Source of the DNA: Bacteroidota bacterium
Lineage (GTDB): Bacteria > Bacteroidota > Bacteroidia > Chitinophagales > LD1
Length of the DNA stretch: 23,075 bases
Assembly: GCA_016715625.1 (NCBI GenBank)
Contig: JADJZU010000033.1
Location: 1 to 23,075, forward strand
Direction: 5' to 3'
In this document: positions 1 to 8,369 of the stretch, in pieces
Layout: each line of letters opens with the position of its first letter
Position numbering within the stretch: the first letter of the stretch is position 1
Notes under the pieces: generated by a model
The model's input: the letters and a program-made list of their open reading frames with translations, nothing else
What the model was told of the DNA's origin: nothing
The model's database searches: none
Made by a program: the position numbers and the translations under genes

Positions 1-1
1 A

Positions 2-1580
2 TGCCCTCGAAACACCGGCACCGGTGGAGTAGGTATACAAGGCTACTGGAACATTGGTATTGGCACAAACGCCCTCCAAGATAACACACTCGGTAATTCC
101 AACGTTACCATAGGCGAACAAAGCCTCAGTAACAACACCACCGGTAACGGTAACCTGGCTCTGGGGCACAATGCATTTATCTTTAACTTTACGGTGGCTA
201 ATCATGCAATAGGCTATGCAAGCCTCAACCTCAACACCACCGGCAGCAACAACGTAGCGCTGGGTTTTTTAGCCATGCAAACCAATAGTACATCGAGCAA
301 TAACATTGCCATTGGCACCCATGCCATGCTTTCGCACAAAACCAACGGCTACAATATCGCTATAGGCGAAGAAGCCTTAAACAGAGACACAGCAGGTTAC
401 GATAACATAGCCTTGGGTTATAGGTCTCTCTATTACAATCTTAGTTATAGAAACACAATTATTGAGTACTGAGGCTATGGGTGTTGCACCGGGCACCCAT
501 ATAGCCAATCACAATACAGGCACCGGCTATGGTGCTGCATAGCAACACCACCGGCAATAGTAATGTAGCCGTGGGGTACACAGGCGTTGTATAACAACAC
601 CACCGCCAGCAATCTGGTAGCTATAGGCGACAGTGCGATGTATAGCAATACTACGGCACTTTTAATAGTGCCGTGGGCAGCAAGGCACTTCAGAGTAACA
701 TAAATGGTTCCCGCAATACTGCATTTGGCAACGAAGCGCTTTTTCAGGCAACTTCTGCCAATCGCATGGTAGCTATCGGCCACCGGGCCTTGTATAGTCA
801 GCAAACTGTTACATTGCCCAATATGGCTATCGGGGCATTTGCAGGCTACAGTACCACCACCGGCAGCAGCAATATTTTTATAGGCGATAGTGTAGCCTTT
901 GCCAACACCACCGGCAGCAGCAACCTGGCTGTGGGGCCCTATGCCTTGCGCAGCAATACCACCGGTAACAATAATATAGCCATTGGTAAAAAACGCCCTT
1001 AGATTTTCTACCGACCGGTATTCTAACCTGGCTATTGGCGATAGCGCCCTGGCAAACAATGGAGTCGGGTCCGTCAGTTTTGAAGGCACCCTCAACACCG
1101 CCATTGGCCACGGCAGCATGCGCAGCAATACCATTGGCTATTGGAATACAGCCGTGGGTTATCAAAGCATGGCCGATAATGTATCGGGCACTTCGAATGT
1201 AGCCGTTGGCCAGAGTGCACTCAGCAAAAATACTACGGGCCAGGAGAACACAGTTCTAGGCTACCAGGCGCTTAGCTCGAACACCACCGGTGGCAGGAAT
1301 GTGGCTATTGGATATAAGAGCAGAGCCTCCGCCACACTCGGTGCCGATAATGTAACCATTGGTCACCGCGCCATGGCAGATGGGGTTGGCGGCAGCTACA
1401 ATGTAGCAGTAGGTTCCACCACGCTCCGCTATTCCCAAAACGGCAATTGCAATACCGCTGTAGGGCATGAATCATCCCTGGGCGTATCCACCGGCTCCAA
1501 TTATTTCCATAACACCAGCGTAGGTTTTCAAACATTGTATAGCAAGCACCGGTAGTTACAATACAGCCCTGAGTACATAA
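2..1580 (+). pseudogene. Fragmented 5' portion of a head-repeat fibre protein gene (continues off the left edge)
   Basis: The stretch encodes near-continuous repeats of the form N-T-T-G-x-x-N-T-A-V-G-x-x-A-L-x-x, but the reading frame jumps. Frame 2 is open from base 2 to the stop ending at 472. Repeats then resume at about 466 (frame 3), 541 (frame 1), 581 (frame 2), 657 (frame 1), 994 (frame 2) and 1547 (frame 3). Each jump is explained by a one- or two-base indel near 465, 538-540, 580, 655, the A6 run at 988-993, and 1546. One in-frame TAA at 1578-1580 sits where the repeat expects a Gln or Glu codon. No start codon or signal peptide is visible, so the N-terminus lies outside the window. 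The family is the trimeric autotransporter-type head repeat, surface exposed. It is the same gene as the intact part that follows. True decay and assembly error are both possible; the error explanation gains weight from the dnaA frameshift in the same window. Confidence 0.8.
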
Positions 1581-2690
1581 GCCCTGTTTGCCAATACCAC
1601 CGGCAGCAGTAATGTAGGCTTGGGCAAAGCTGCCTTATACAGCAATAGTACCGGCAGCGAATTAGTAGCCATTGGCGACAGCGCCATGTTCAGCAATGCA
1701 GGCGCAGGCCAGGGGCTTACGGCCATTGGCGCGCGCGCGCTCCTCTTCAACACCAGTGGCAACTGGAACACCGCCATTGGCGCCCTCAGCATGCGCTCCA
1801 ACACCACCGGTGGCTGGAACACCGGTGTGGGTTACGGGGCACTCTATCGCAACACCACGGGCAACTATAACACCGCCTTGGGCTCCGATGTATTGTCAAA
1901 CAATACCACCGGCTATGAGAACACAGCCGTGGGCTTTGGTGCGCTGAACCAAAACACCACCTATTGGAGTAATACAGCCATCGGTTTTCAAGCGCTTTAT
2001 AATAACACTGCTAATTCAAACACAGGAGTTGGTCACGGTGTTCTCGCAAGCAATATTTTTGGCTTTGGAAACGTGGCAGTTGGCGCTTCAGCGGCTTTGG
2101 ATAACACTTTTGGCTTCTATATCACCGCTATTGGAACCGGGGTGCTTCAGAATAATACGACCGGTAACGACAACACAGGTGTAGGTGCTCTTGCTCTTGC
2201 TGCAAATACCACCGGAGCAGGAAATACAGCTGTAGGTAAGGATGCTTTACGGAATAGCGATGCAAACTACAATAGTGCATTTGGATACAGATCGCTTGAA
2301 AGTAACACCGTTGGTGCTGCAAACTCTGCAGTTGGACACAGTTCTCTGAGATTAAACTTGAGCGGCAGCTACAACACCGCAGTGGGCGTGCTTGCCCTCG
2401 ACAAGAATACCGATGAAGCCAACACAGCCGTAGGCTACCAGGCTCTGGCCGAAAACACCAGCGGCAACTACAACACCGCCATTGGCGAAGAAAGCATGGA
2501 GAATAACTCCAGCGGTTATCAGAATGCTGCACTGGGCGGCAGTAGTTTGCTGGCTAACACCACCGGCTTTCGCAACACAGCATTGGGCTATCTGTCTAAC
2601 ACCAGCGGCTCTGCACAAACCAACAGCACTGCACTGGGCTACAATACTGTAGTAAGCGCCAGCAACAAAGTGCGCCTCGGCAACACAGCC
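2..2690 (+). repeat. Tandem about 51-bp (17-residue) head repeats
   Basis: Diverged tandem units of about 51 bp encode N-T-T-G-x-x-N-T-A-[VI]-G-x-x-A-L-x-x with small length variants. The DNA words aacaccaccggc and aacaccgcc recur throughout. Units are similar enough for recombination and for short-read misassembly. Confidence 0.85.
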
Positions 2691-3134
2691 GTCACCGTAG
2701 TGGAAGGGCAGGTAGGCTACACCACCAGCGATGCCCGCTTTAAAACCAATGTGCAGCCCAATGTGCCCGGCCTCAGCTTCATAAACGGCCTGCGGCCGGT
2801 TACTTACAATTTTCAAAAGCAACTGTTCAGCAAACATATTGGCGAAATGCAGGACAGCAGTTATGTCGAGGAACTCAAGCGGCAGGATAATCTGAATCTG
2901 CGCAGCACCGGCTTCATTGCCCAGGAAGTGGAGCAGCTCACCAATACCCTCGGCTATCAGTTCGATGGCCTCCACAAACCCGATAATGAACATGATACAT
3001 ACAGCTTAGGCTATGCACAGTTTGTGGTGCCCTTGGTAAAGGCGGTGCAGGAACTTCACACCATCAACAGCGAGCAGGCAAAACTCATTCAGGATTTGCA
3101 GCGCAGACTGGACCTGTTGGAAAAAAGCAAATAA
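1620..3134 (+). CDS. Head-repeat fibre protein with C-terminal peptidase S74 chaperone domain (intact 3' part)
   Basis: This is 504 codons of uninterrupted frame, reading on from the broken upstream part; TTG at 1620 is only a nominal start inside the repeats. Residues 1 to about 345 are 17-residue units such as NTAVGFGALNQNTT, the pattern of YadA-like trimeric beta-roll heads. A turn region (about 345-365) leads into a peptidase S74 domain. It begins with the motif S-D-A-R-F-K at residues 370-375 (Ser codon at 2727) and includes GFIAQEVEQL. It ends in a heptad-like helix (VPLVKAVQELHTINSEQAKL onward), likely a coiled coil. In phage tail-spike endosialidases this domain trimerises the fibre and cleaves itself off at the Ser of the S-D-x-R-x-K motif. 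The Ser and Lys are present here, so cleavage is plausible. No T9SS tail is seen. The gene converges on the glycosyltransferase, with stop codons one base apart. Confidence 0.85.
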   Translation: MGKAALYSNSTGSELVAIGDSAMFSNAGAGQGLTAIGARALLFNTSGNWNTAIGALSMRSNTTGGWNTGVGYGALYRNTTGNYNTALGSDVLSNNTTGYENTAVGFGALNQNTTYWSNTAIGFQALYNNTANSNTGVGHGVLASNIFGFGNVAVGASAALDNTFGFYITAIGTGVLQNNTTGNDNTGVGALALAANTTGAGNTAVGKDALRNSDANYNSAFGYRSLESNTVGAANSAVGHSSLRLNLSGSYNTAVGVLALDKNTDEANTAVGYQALAENTSGNYNTAIGEESMENNSSGYQNAALGGSSLLANTTGFRNTALGYLSNTSGSAQTNSTALGYNTVVSASNKVRLGNTAVTVVEGQVGYTTSDARFKTNVQPNVPGLSFINGLRPVTYNFQKQLFSKHIGEMQDSSYVEELKRQDNLNLRSTGFIAQEVEQLTNTLGYQFDGLHKPDNEHDTYSLGYAQFVVPLVKAVQELHTINSEQAKLIQDLQRRLDLLEKSK

Positions 3135-3135
3135 G

Positions 3136-4835
3136 CTATTCCACCTCCAGCTTCATCCGCGGACTGTTGAGGTGCGGAGGGTAGCCATCATTAGAGGTAG
3201 AAATAAACAGGGAGTATCGCCCCTTCTGTCGCGGCACCTTCACCTGTATAGTGTTTGTGTGTGGCGGAGGGCCTCCTGCAGGCTGAGTGTGGTAATGGAG
3301 TCGTCATAAGGCAGCCGCTGCTCATCAATCAGCTGATAAGAGATAAAGGCTTTAGATGCATCGCGCCCCCGGTATACTTCCGGTATAGAAACGGTGTAAG
3401 CAACCTCCACATACTCCTGCGCGGTAGTGGTTTTATAGTTTCGTTTCAGGGGTGTAATCATCACCTTCATCCACGATTGAAAGCTGTCTACCATGCAGCC
3501 GGTGTAGTCATCTACCATGGTGTGCACGGCTTCGGTAGATGTGGTATGCGTGGGAGTAATACCATAATGCGAGTAAAAATAAACCGACTGGTTCAGAAGA
3601 TTCATTTCATCATCGCTCAGGTTAAAATGATCTTTATGGCTCATGACGTTATTGACCGAAAGGGCAGGTTGCCCGGTATAGAAATGATACTTACACGCCT
3701 TTTGATACGAGTTCATAAACACCACCGGCCTTCCCTGCGCTTCTTCTTTCACCGTTTCGGCCCACGCTCTCCAGTGATGCAGTTCGGTTTTGGCATGCAG
3801 CCGGTCTGCTATAAAATCGGTAGCCATAAACAGCCGGGCTACAGCTACACCGGCAATGGAAACCGGCAACAGATAATACAGCCACTTGCGATAAGGGATG
3901 CTGTTTTCCAGCCATTGGTAGCTTAAAATCGTGAGGGGTAAAAAGGCAATAGCCGTCCAGTTCGCCTCGGTGTGTCCTTTTAGCGAGCTGATAAAAAAGA
4001 AAAGATAAATGCCCCACAGCACAAACTTCAAACCGCGGTCAAACAGGTTAACGGACTTATTTCTGAAAGCTGCATACAGCAGTAATAAACCCGCAGGTAC
4101 TCCCGCCATCAGCAGCTGTGAACCGATGTAGTTGAGGGAGTGAATAATGTTATAGGGTTCGGGCGAGCGATCAACAAAATGAAACAGGATAGGAGCAAAG
4201 TCATTGTGATACTGCCAAACCAAATGCGGAAGATAGAGTGCGCAGCCCAGGGCCCCTGCCACATAATATTTAAAACGCAGAAGCAATCTGGGGTTTGAAA
4301 GCAGCGTAAAAAGAATGGGAAGTATACCATGATACTTCATGTAAATCATAGCAGCCATCAAAACGCCCAGAAGAATGGTATTGGACCACGTTTCTTTTTC
4401 CAGAAAGTTTCTGTAAACCAGCAGGAAACAGGCAGTGAAAAACAGCAAGGGTGGGTCGAGCGCAGCTATAAAGCCCGCAATCATAAACGGACTCACCGAC
4501 AGAACCACCGCCAGAAACAGGAAGTTGTTTTTGGGCTTAATGAGCTGGTAAAGTATATAAACAGTAGCCGCAGAGCTGAGGCAGGATGCCAGCCGAATAC
4601 CCAATTCGCTCGGCACAAGAGCATAGCCGGCTCCCGTGAGTAATGCAATGAGCGGTGGGCCATGATAATAACCCCACTCCGGTTTTTGGGAGATGAACCA
4701 ATAGTAGGCTTCATCGTGCAGTAGTCCGGTGTATATACTTTGAATGAGGTTGAACACCAGGAACAAAAGCGAGAATGCAACGATAAACGCCCTGTGCGAA
4801 CAGATGCTCTCTATACGGGCTATTAACTTTTGCAT
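3136..4835 (-). CDS. ArnT/PMT-like membrane glycosyltransferase (GT39-type), frameshifted near its 3' end
   Basis: This is an integral membrane glycosyltransferase of the dolichyl-phosphate-mannose mannosyltransferase (PMT_2/ArnT-like) type. It presumably transfers a sugar from a polyprenyl-phosphate donor on the outer face of the inner membrane. A first membrane helix (about residues 19-37) is followed by the acidic loop L-L-H-D-E-A-Y-Y-W, the usual catalytic Asp-Glu position. Many hydrophobic segments follow up to about residue 350, then a soluble C-terminal part. As read, the frame stops at 3240. Losing one base near 3281-3284 (gg where ggg is expected on the plus strand) explains this: the alternative frame stays open for 48 more codons, ending V-K-L-type tail FISTSNDGYPPHLNSPRMK and a stop at 3136-3138. 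The repaired protein would be about 566 residues. The start ATG is at 4835 with no clear ribosome binding site, just after the terminator hairpin of the upstream gene. The substrate is unknown. Confidence 0.8.
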
Positions 4836-4840
4836 GCTGC

Positions 4841-4880
4841 AAAATAAAAAAGGCTGCTTACCTCTTCAAGGTTAGCAGCC
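4841..4880 (-). terminator. Rho-independent terminator after the DUF4920 gene
   Basis: On the minus strand, ggctgctaacc, a 7-base loop and ggtaagcagcc form an 11-bp stem with one A-A mismatch, followed by TTTTTTATTTT. It lies 24 bases past the DUF4920 stop and just ahead of the glycosyltransferase start, so the latter probably has its own promoter or depends on read-through. Confidence 0.8.
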
Positions 4881-4903
4881 CTCTTAATGTATTGGAGGAG
4901 GGT

Positions 4904-5419
4904 TTAGTTTTTCTCTATGATTACACCATCGGCTAAAAACACAATTTCTTTTTTGTCCTCGGTGATTTTGTCTATCTCAGCTTTGCTTTTGCCGGCATCC
5001 TCTGCATAATGCTTTAACTGTGCCACCGAAGTGATGCTCCAGGAGGCTACCCCCTCTGCATAGAAGGTTTTTCCGCCACTATCTTTCGGAACAAAAAAGG
5101 CATAGTCTTTAAAACGGATGCGCATCGTTTTTCCATCGCCCAAATCTGCGGTCATCCAGCAACCTTTTACCTGACAGGCCGCTGCTATGGTTCCTTTAAT
5201 TTTCACTTTCACTTCCTTTTGGTCGGCCATTTCCTGTGGCAGTTGCTTCACATCCATGGCACCGTCTTTGGTTATTACAGCGCCATAAGCATTGCCTTTG
5301 GTGGGTTTACTGTTTTTCTTGGTTACTTTTTCTTTTGCCGGGTCGCAGGTGCTTCCATTCTGCGCCTGAGTAAACAATAGCAGGGCTACGGAAGCCAATG
5401 TCAACATTATTTTTTTCAT
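4904..5419 (-). CDS. Secreted DUF4920-domain protein
   Basis: This is a 171-residue protein with a Sec signal peptide (MKKIMLTLASVALLLFTQAQ, cleavage near residue 20), so periplasmic or outer-face. After a Lys-rich linker, residues about 42-170 resemble the DUF4920 family. That region has the conserved stretch A-C-Q-V-K-G-C-W-M with two Cys five apart, then F-K-D-Y-A-F-F-V-P-K-D and an E-G-V-A motif. The biochemical role of the family is unknown to me; the paired Cys could bind metal or form a disulfide. It starts 15 bases after the stop of the flavoprotein gene and is followed by a terminator, so the two are probably one transcript. No lipobox is present. Confidence 0.8.
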   Translation of the reverse strand: MKKIMLTLASVALLLFTQAQNGSTCDPAKEKVTKKNSKPTKGNAYGAVITKDGAMDVKQLPQEMADQKEVKVKIKGTIAAACQVKGCWMTADLGDGKTMRIRFKDYAFFVPKDSGGKTFYAEGVASWSITSVAQLKHYAEDAGKSKAEIDKITEDKKEIVFLADGVIIEKN

Positions 5420-5434
5420 GATTTTTTATTTGAA

Positions 5435-6664
5435 CTACGAAAATAAAAGTTTGAAATAAAACAGCGGGTCTTTGAGGCGCGAGCGCATATCCAGGTCTTC
5501 AAACATGCAGGATATTGTTTCAGAAAGCACCGGGTTGTTGTTGGCCTTTTTAACTACAAAATTGAATAGGCTTGGATAGTTGACCAATTGCTGCATACGA
5601 TAGGAGAGTTGCAGCTCGCTCCAAAGCCGGTGGTACAATTCCTTATCATATTGCGCCATGAATTTTTCGGTAAAATTATTCGACTCCATGCACCGCTGTA
5701 TTTGCTGTGCGGCAAACCATCCGCTCATCATAGCATTGCCGATTCCCTCGCCTGTAAACGGATCAATCAATTGTGCGGCATCGCCACACAGCAGGTAATT
5801 GCTGCCCGATAGTTTTCTTTTTTTGGAGCCTAAGGGCAAGCCAAACAATTTTACATCGCCTGATCTCTTCGCATTCGCAAACCGGGGAGCAATACGCTCG
5901 TTTTCGTGAACTACTTTTTCAAATGCCTTTTTGAGATTTATTTTTTTGTCGGTCAATTTATCGGCACGTATACCGGCCCCTACATTGGCTTGTCCGTTGG
6001 GTAAGGGGAAAATCCAGAAATAGCCCGGCAGCATGTCTTTAATAAAATGCAATTCGATAAAGTTTTCATTATCCAATTCCTGAACGCCTTCATAATAGGC
6101 GCGCAGGCCAAAACAGTTATGTGCCGGTTCAGTAGTGAGGCCCGCTATTGATTTAGAAAAGCTGGAGTATGCTCCATCGCAGGCCACTACTATCTTGGCC
6201 CGTATTGTTTTTCCATCGATTGTTTCTGCCGCAATCTCATTACCTTCTCTTCGGTATTGCCTTATCTCTGTTTCTTCCAGGATGTTGACCAATGGTGAGG
6301 CTTTCACCTTTTGAAAGAGATAATTATCAAAGTCTACTCGCTTTGCCAGGAAGCCCGGAGGCATTGCGTTTTCCTTCTTTGTTCTGAATGGCACGCGAAG
6401 CCTTTCGCCATTGGGAGCTACAAAACTCACTCCCCAGGAACCCAGAAAATGCGCATCACGATTTAATTCGCTTACATATGTTTTGTCTAACTTGTTGAGA
6501 ACCTCAACGGCTTTTCCACTCAGCGCATCGCCACAAATCTTATCGCGAGGAAATTTTTCCTTATCCACCAACGTGCTGCTGATTCCCATCTGTGATAGAC
6601 ACAGCGCTACGCTGCAGCCGGCCGGGCCCGCACCCACGATGAGAATTTCTGAGGCTTTATTCAC
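5435..6664 (-). CDS. Geranylgeranyl reductase family FAD-dependent oxidoreductase
   Basis: This 409-residue flavoprotein belongs to the p-hydroxybenzoate-hydroxylase-like fold. The N-terminal FAD-binding motif I-V-G-A-G-P-A-G-C-S is at about residues 9-18. The C-G-D-A-L-S-G motif at about 44-50 is typical of geranylgeranyl-reductase-like enzymes. A G-D-A-A-Q-L-I-D-P-F-T-G-E-G-I-G motif at about 293-308 contacts the flavin ribityl/pyrophosphate. Members reduce isoprenoid double bonds or act in quinone or lipid redox chemistry; the substrate cannot be told from sequence. There is no signal peptide, so it is cytosolic or membrane-associated. ATG at 6664 is chosen because the dinucleotide fold starts right after it. 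It precedes the DUF4920 gene by 15 bases, and a dnaA terminator lies upstream. Confidence 0.88.
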   Translation of the reverse strand: MNKASEILIVGAGPAGCSVALCLSQMGISSTLVDKEKFPRDKICGDALSGKAVEVLNKLDKTYVSELNRDAHFLGSWGVSFVAPNGERLRVPFRTKKENAMPPGFLAKRVDFDNYLFQKVKASPLVNILEETEIRQYRREGNEIAAETIDGKTIRAKIVVACDGAYSSFSKSIAGLTTEPAHNCFGLRAYYEGVQELDNENFIELHFIKDMLPGYFWIFPLPNGQANVGAGIRADKLTDKKINLKKAFEKVVHENERIAPRFANAKRSGDVKLFGLPLGSKKRKLSGSNYLLCGDAAQLIDPFTGEGIGNAMMSGWFAAQQIQRCMESNNFTEKFMAQYDKELYHRLWSELQLSYRMQQLVNYPSLFNFVVKKANNNPVLSETISCMFEDLDMRSRLKDPLFYFKLLFS

Positions 6665-6687
6665 TGGGAGTATTGAATTTGCAAAAT

Positions 6688-6719
6688 AAAAATCCCCTCA
6701 CGAGTGCAAGGGGATTTTT
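6688..6719 (-). terminator. Terminator downstream of dnaA
   Basis: There is a perfect 11-bp inverted repeat aaaaatcccct / aggggattttt with a 10-base loop. On the minus strand it is followed by T-rich sequence (tttttattttg). It lies 28 bases beyond the dnaA stop and upstream of the flavoprotein gene. It is symmetric enough to work in both directions, though no plus-strand gene ends here. Confidence 0.85.
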
Positions 6720-6746
6720 TCTGCTTTGTGGTGTGTGTATAGCGAG

Positions 6747-8182
6747 TTAAGAAATGCTCATTTGTATTTTCTTCTGAATATCGGCCACCGCCTCTCTAAA
6801 CTCCTGATCTGTGTCTATCAGATTTTGAACAGCCTGACAAGAGTGTATCACCGTAGAGTGATCGCGTCCGCCAAAGTGTTTACCTATTACTTTCAGCGAA
6901 TTCTTGGTGTAGCTTTTGGCTAAAAACATAGAAAGCTGACGGGCCTGCACAATCATACGCTTACGTGTTTTTTCGCGCAGCATATCTACGTTCACACTGA
7001 AGTAATCGCAAACTGTTTTTTGTATGTAATCAATAGACACTTCGCGCGAAATGCTTTTTACGAAGTTCTTGATAATCTTCTTCGCTAAATCCAGATCCAC
7101 ATCTTTCTTGTTCAACGATGCCTGGGCTAGTAAGGAAATAAGCGCTGCTTCCAATTCGCGGATGTTGGTGTTGATGTTATAGGCAACAAATTCAACCACT
7201 TCTCTGGGCAGTTCAATTCCATCGGCATACATCTTCTTTTCTAAGATGGCAATGCGCGTTTCAAAGTCAGGCACTTGAAGATCGGCACTCAATCCCCATT
7301 TAAAGCGCGATAGCAATCGCTCTTCCATTCCTTCCAGGTCGCGCGGTGAGCGGTCGCTGGTAAGCACCAACTGCTTTCCGTTTTGGTGCAGGTGATTGAA
7401 GATATGGAAGAAAATATCCTGTGTCTTTTCTTTGTTGCCGAAGAACTGAATGTCGTCCACAATCAATACATCTATCAGTTGATAGAAATGTACGAAGTCG
7501 TTTACCGAGTTGTTTTTTACAGCGTCAAAAACTGGTTGGTAAACTTTTCGCTGGATACGTACAGCACCGTCTTGTTGGGGAAATTGGATTTGGTTTCGTT
7601 CCCAATGGCTTGTGCAATGTGCGTTTTTCCCAAGCCTACTCCACCGTAAATAACGAGTGGGTTAAAAGCAGTGCCACCCGGTTTTTGAGCCACTGCAAAA
7701 CCGGCACTTCTGGCCAACCGGTTGCAATCACCTTCTACATACGAGTCGAAGTTGTAATTGGAATTTAACTGCGAATCGATGTTGATTTTTTTGAGGCCCG
7801 GTATAATAAACGGGTTCTTGATTTGTTGTCCGGTTAAAAAGTAAGGGAATCCAACTTCCGGATTGTTTTGGTTGCCGGAGTTGTAGTTTGGATAATCCAC
7901 AGTGGATGGTGTATTCGCGTTTGAGTTTTCCACTACAATACGGTATTCCAAGCGTGCGTTGTTGCCCAATTCGCGCTTAATCGTTTTGCGCAACAGCGAA
8001 ACATAATGCTCTTCCAACCATTCGTAAAAAAACTGAGACGGTACTTGTATGGTCAGTACTACACCTTGCAAATCCACGGGTCTTATCGGTTCAAACCAGG
8101 TTTTGAAACTTTGTGCGCTTACGTTGTCCTTGATGATTTCCAGACAGTTGTTCCAAACGGAGGGGGCCGATTTTTCCTTCAT
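6747..8182 (-). CDS. dnaA: Chromosomal replication initiator DnaA, with one apparent frameshift
   Basis: DnaA binds DnaA boxes at oriC as an ATP-bound filament, melts the origin and recruits helicase. Domain I is seen in V-W-N-N-C-L-E-I-I-K and S-F-K-T-W-F-E-P-I. A variable linker follows. Walker A G-G-V-G-L-G-K-T-H is at about residues 180-188 and Walker B I-V-D-D-I-Q-F-F-G follows. Domain IV carries the DNA-binding signature G-G-R-D-H-S-T-V-I-H. The frame breaks between F-T-N-Q-F and the D-A-V-K-N-N region: the upstream frame stops at 7517, and coding resumes one base off. One base is missing from the A-run at 7527-7531. With it restored the protein is about 478 residues, normal for the family. 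ATG at 8182 is preferred; GTG at 8188 is two codons upstream. Because dnaA is essential, a sequence error is the likeliest cause. Confidence 0.95.
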
Positions 8183-8240
8183 GCTCACGGGGTCATTTTA
8201 AAAGTGAATAAAAAAGTGGTGTGTGTTGATTAACGGTGTG

Positions 8241-8248
8241 AAAATGTA
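8241..8248 (-). promoter_or_regulatory. Candidate dnaA promoter -7 element
   Basis: The minus strand reads TACATTTT, seven of eight to the Bacteroidota -7 consensus TAnnTTTG, about 58 bases before the dnaA ATG. A T-run lies about 19-20 bases further upstream at the -33 position, but it is too uniform to be diagnostic. Confidence 0.3.
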
Positions 8249-8291
8249 GAAAGGTTTCAGAAAAAAAAATTTTAGTGGTATTGTTTTTCTC

Positions 8292-8318
8292 AAAAAATAT
8301 TCATGTGAAATATTTTTT
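8292..8318. other. A/T-only hairpin in the nucleotidase-dnaA gap
   Basis: aaaaaatatt and aatatttttt form a perfect 10-bp stem around a 7-base loop, inside an A/T-rich 180-base gap between the nucleotidase stop and dnaA. It could be a weak terminator for the minus-strand nucleotidase operon. It has no G/C in the stem, so it may only reflect base composition. Confidence 0.3.
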
Positions 8319-8369
8319 CAAAAAAAGCGGACAAGATTTTTTTCTTTCAAAAAAAAGTCGAGTATCAGG

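Noticed and set aside
988..993. A6 run at a frameshift as a phase-variation switch
   Set aside because: Only one of six shifts is in a homopolymer and the others need separate repair, so a single switch could not restore the gene.
475..1134. 219-codon minus-strand frame
   Set aside because: Antisense shadow of the head repeats; composition mirrors the plus-strand repeat and no protein-like motif or start context is seen.
1728..1742. Alternating GC run (gcgcgcgcgc) as Z-DNA signal
   Set aside because: Too short, and explained by Gly-Ala-Arg-Ala codons in the repeat.
8200..8235. DnaA boxes upstream of dnaA
   Set aside because: The nearest sequences (ttattcact, ttaatcaac on the minus strand) differ from TTATCCACA at two or more positions.
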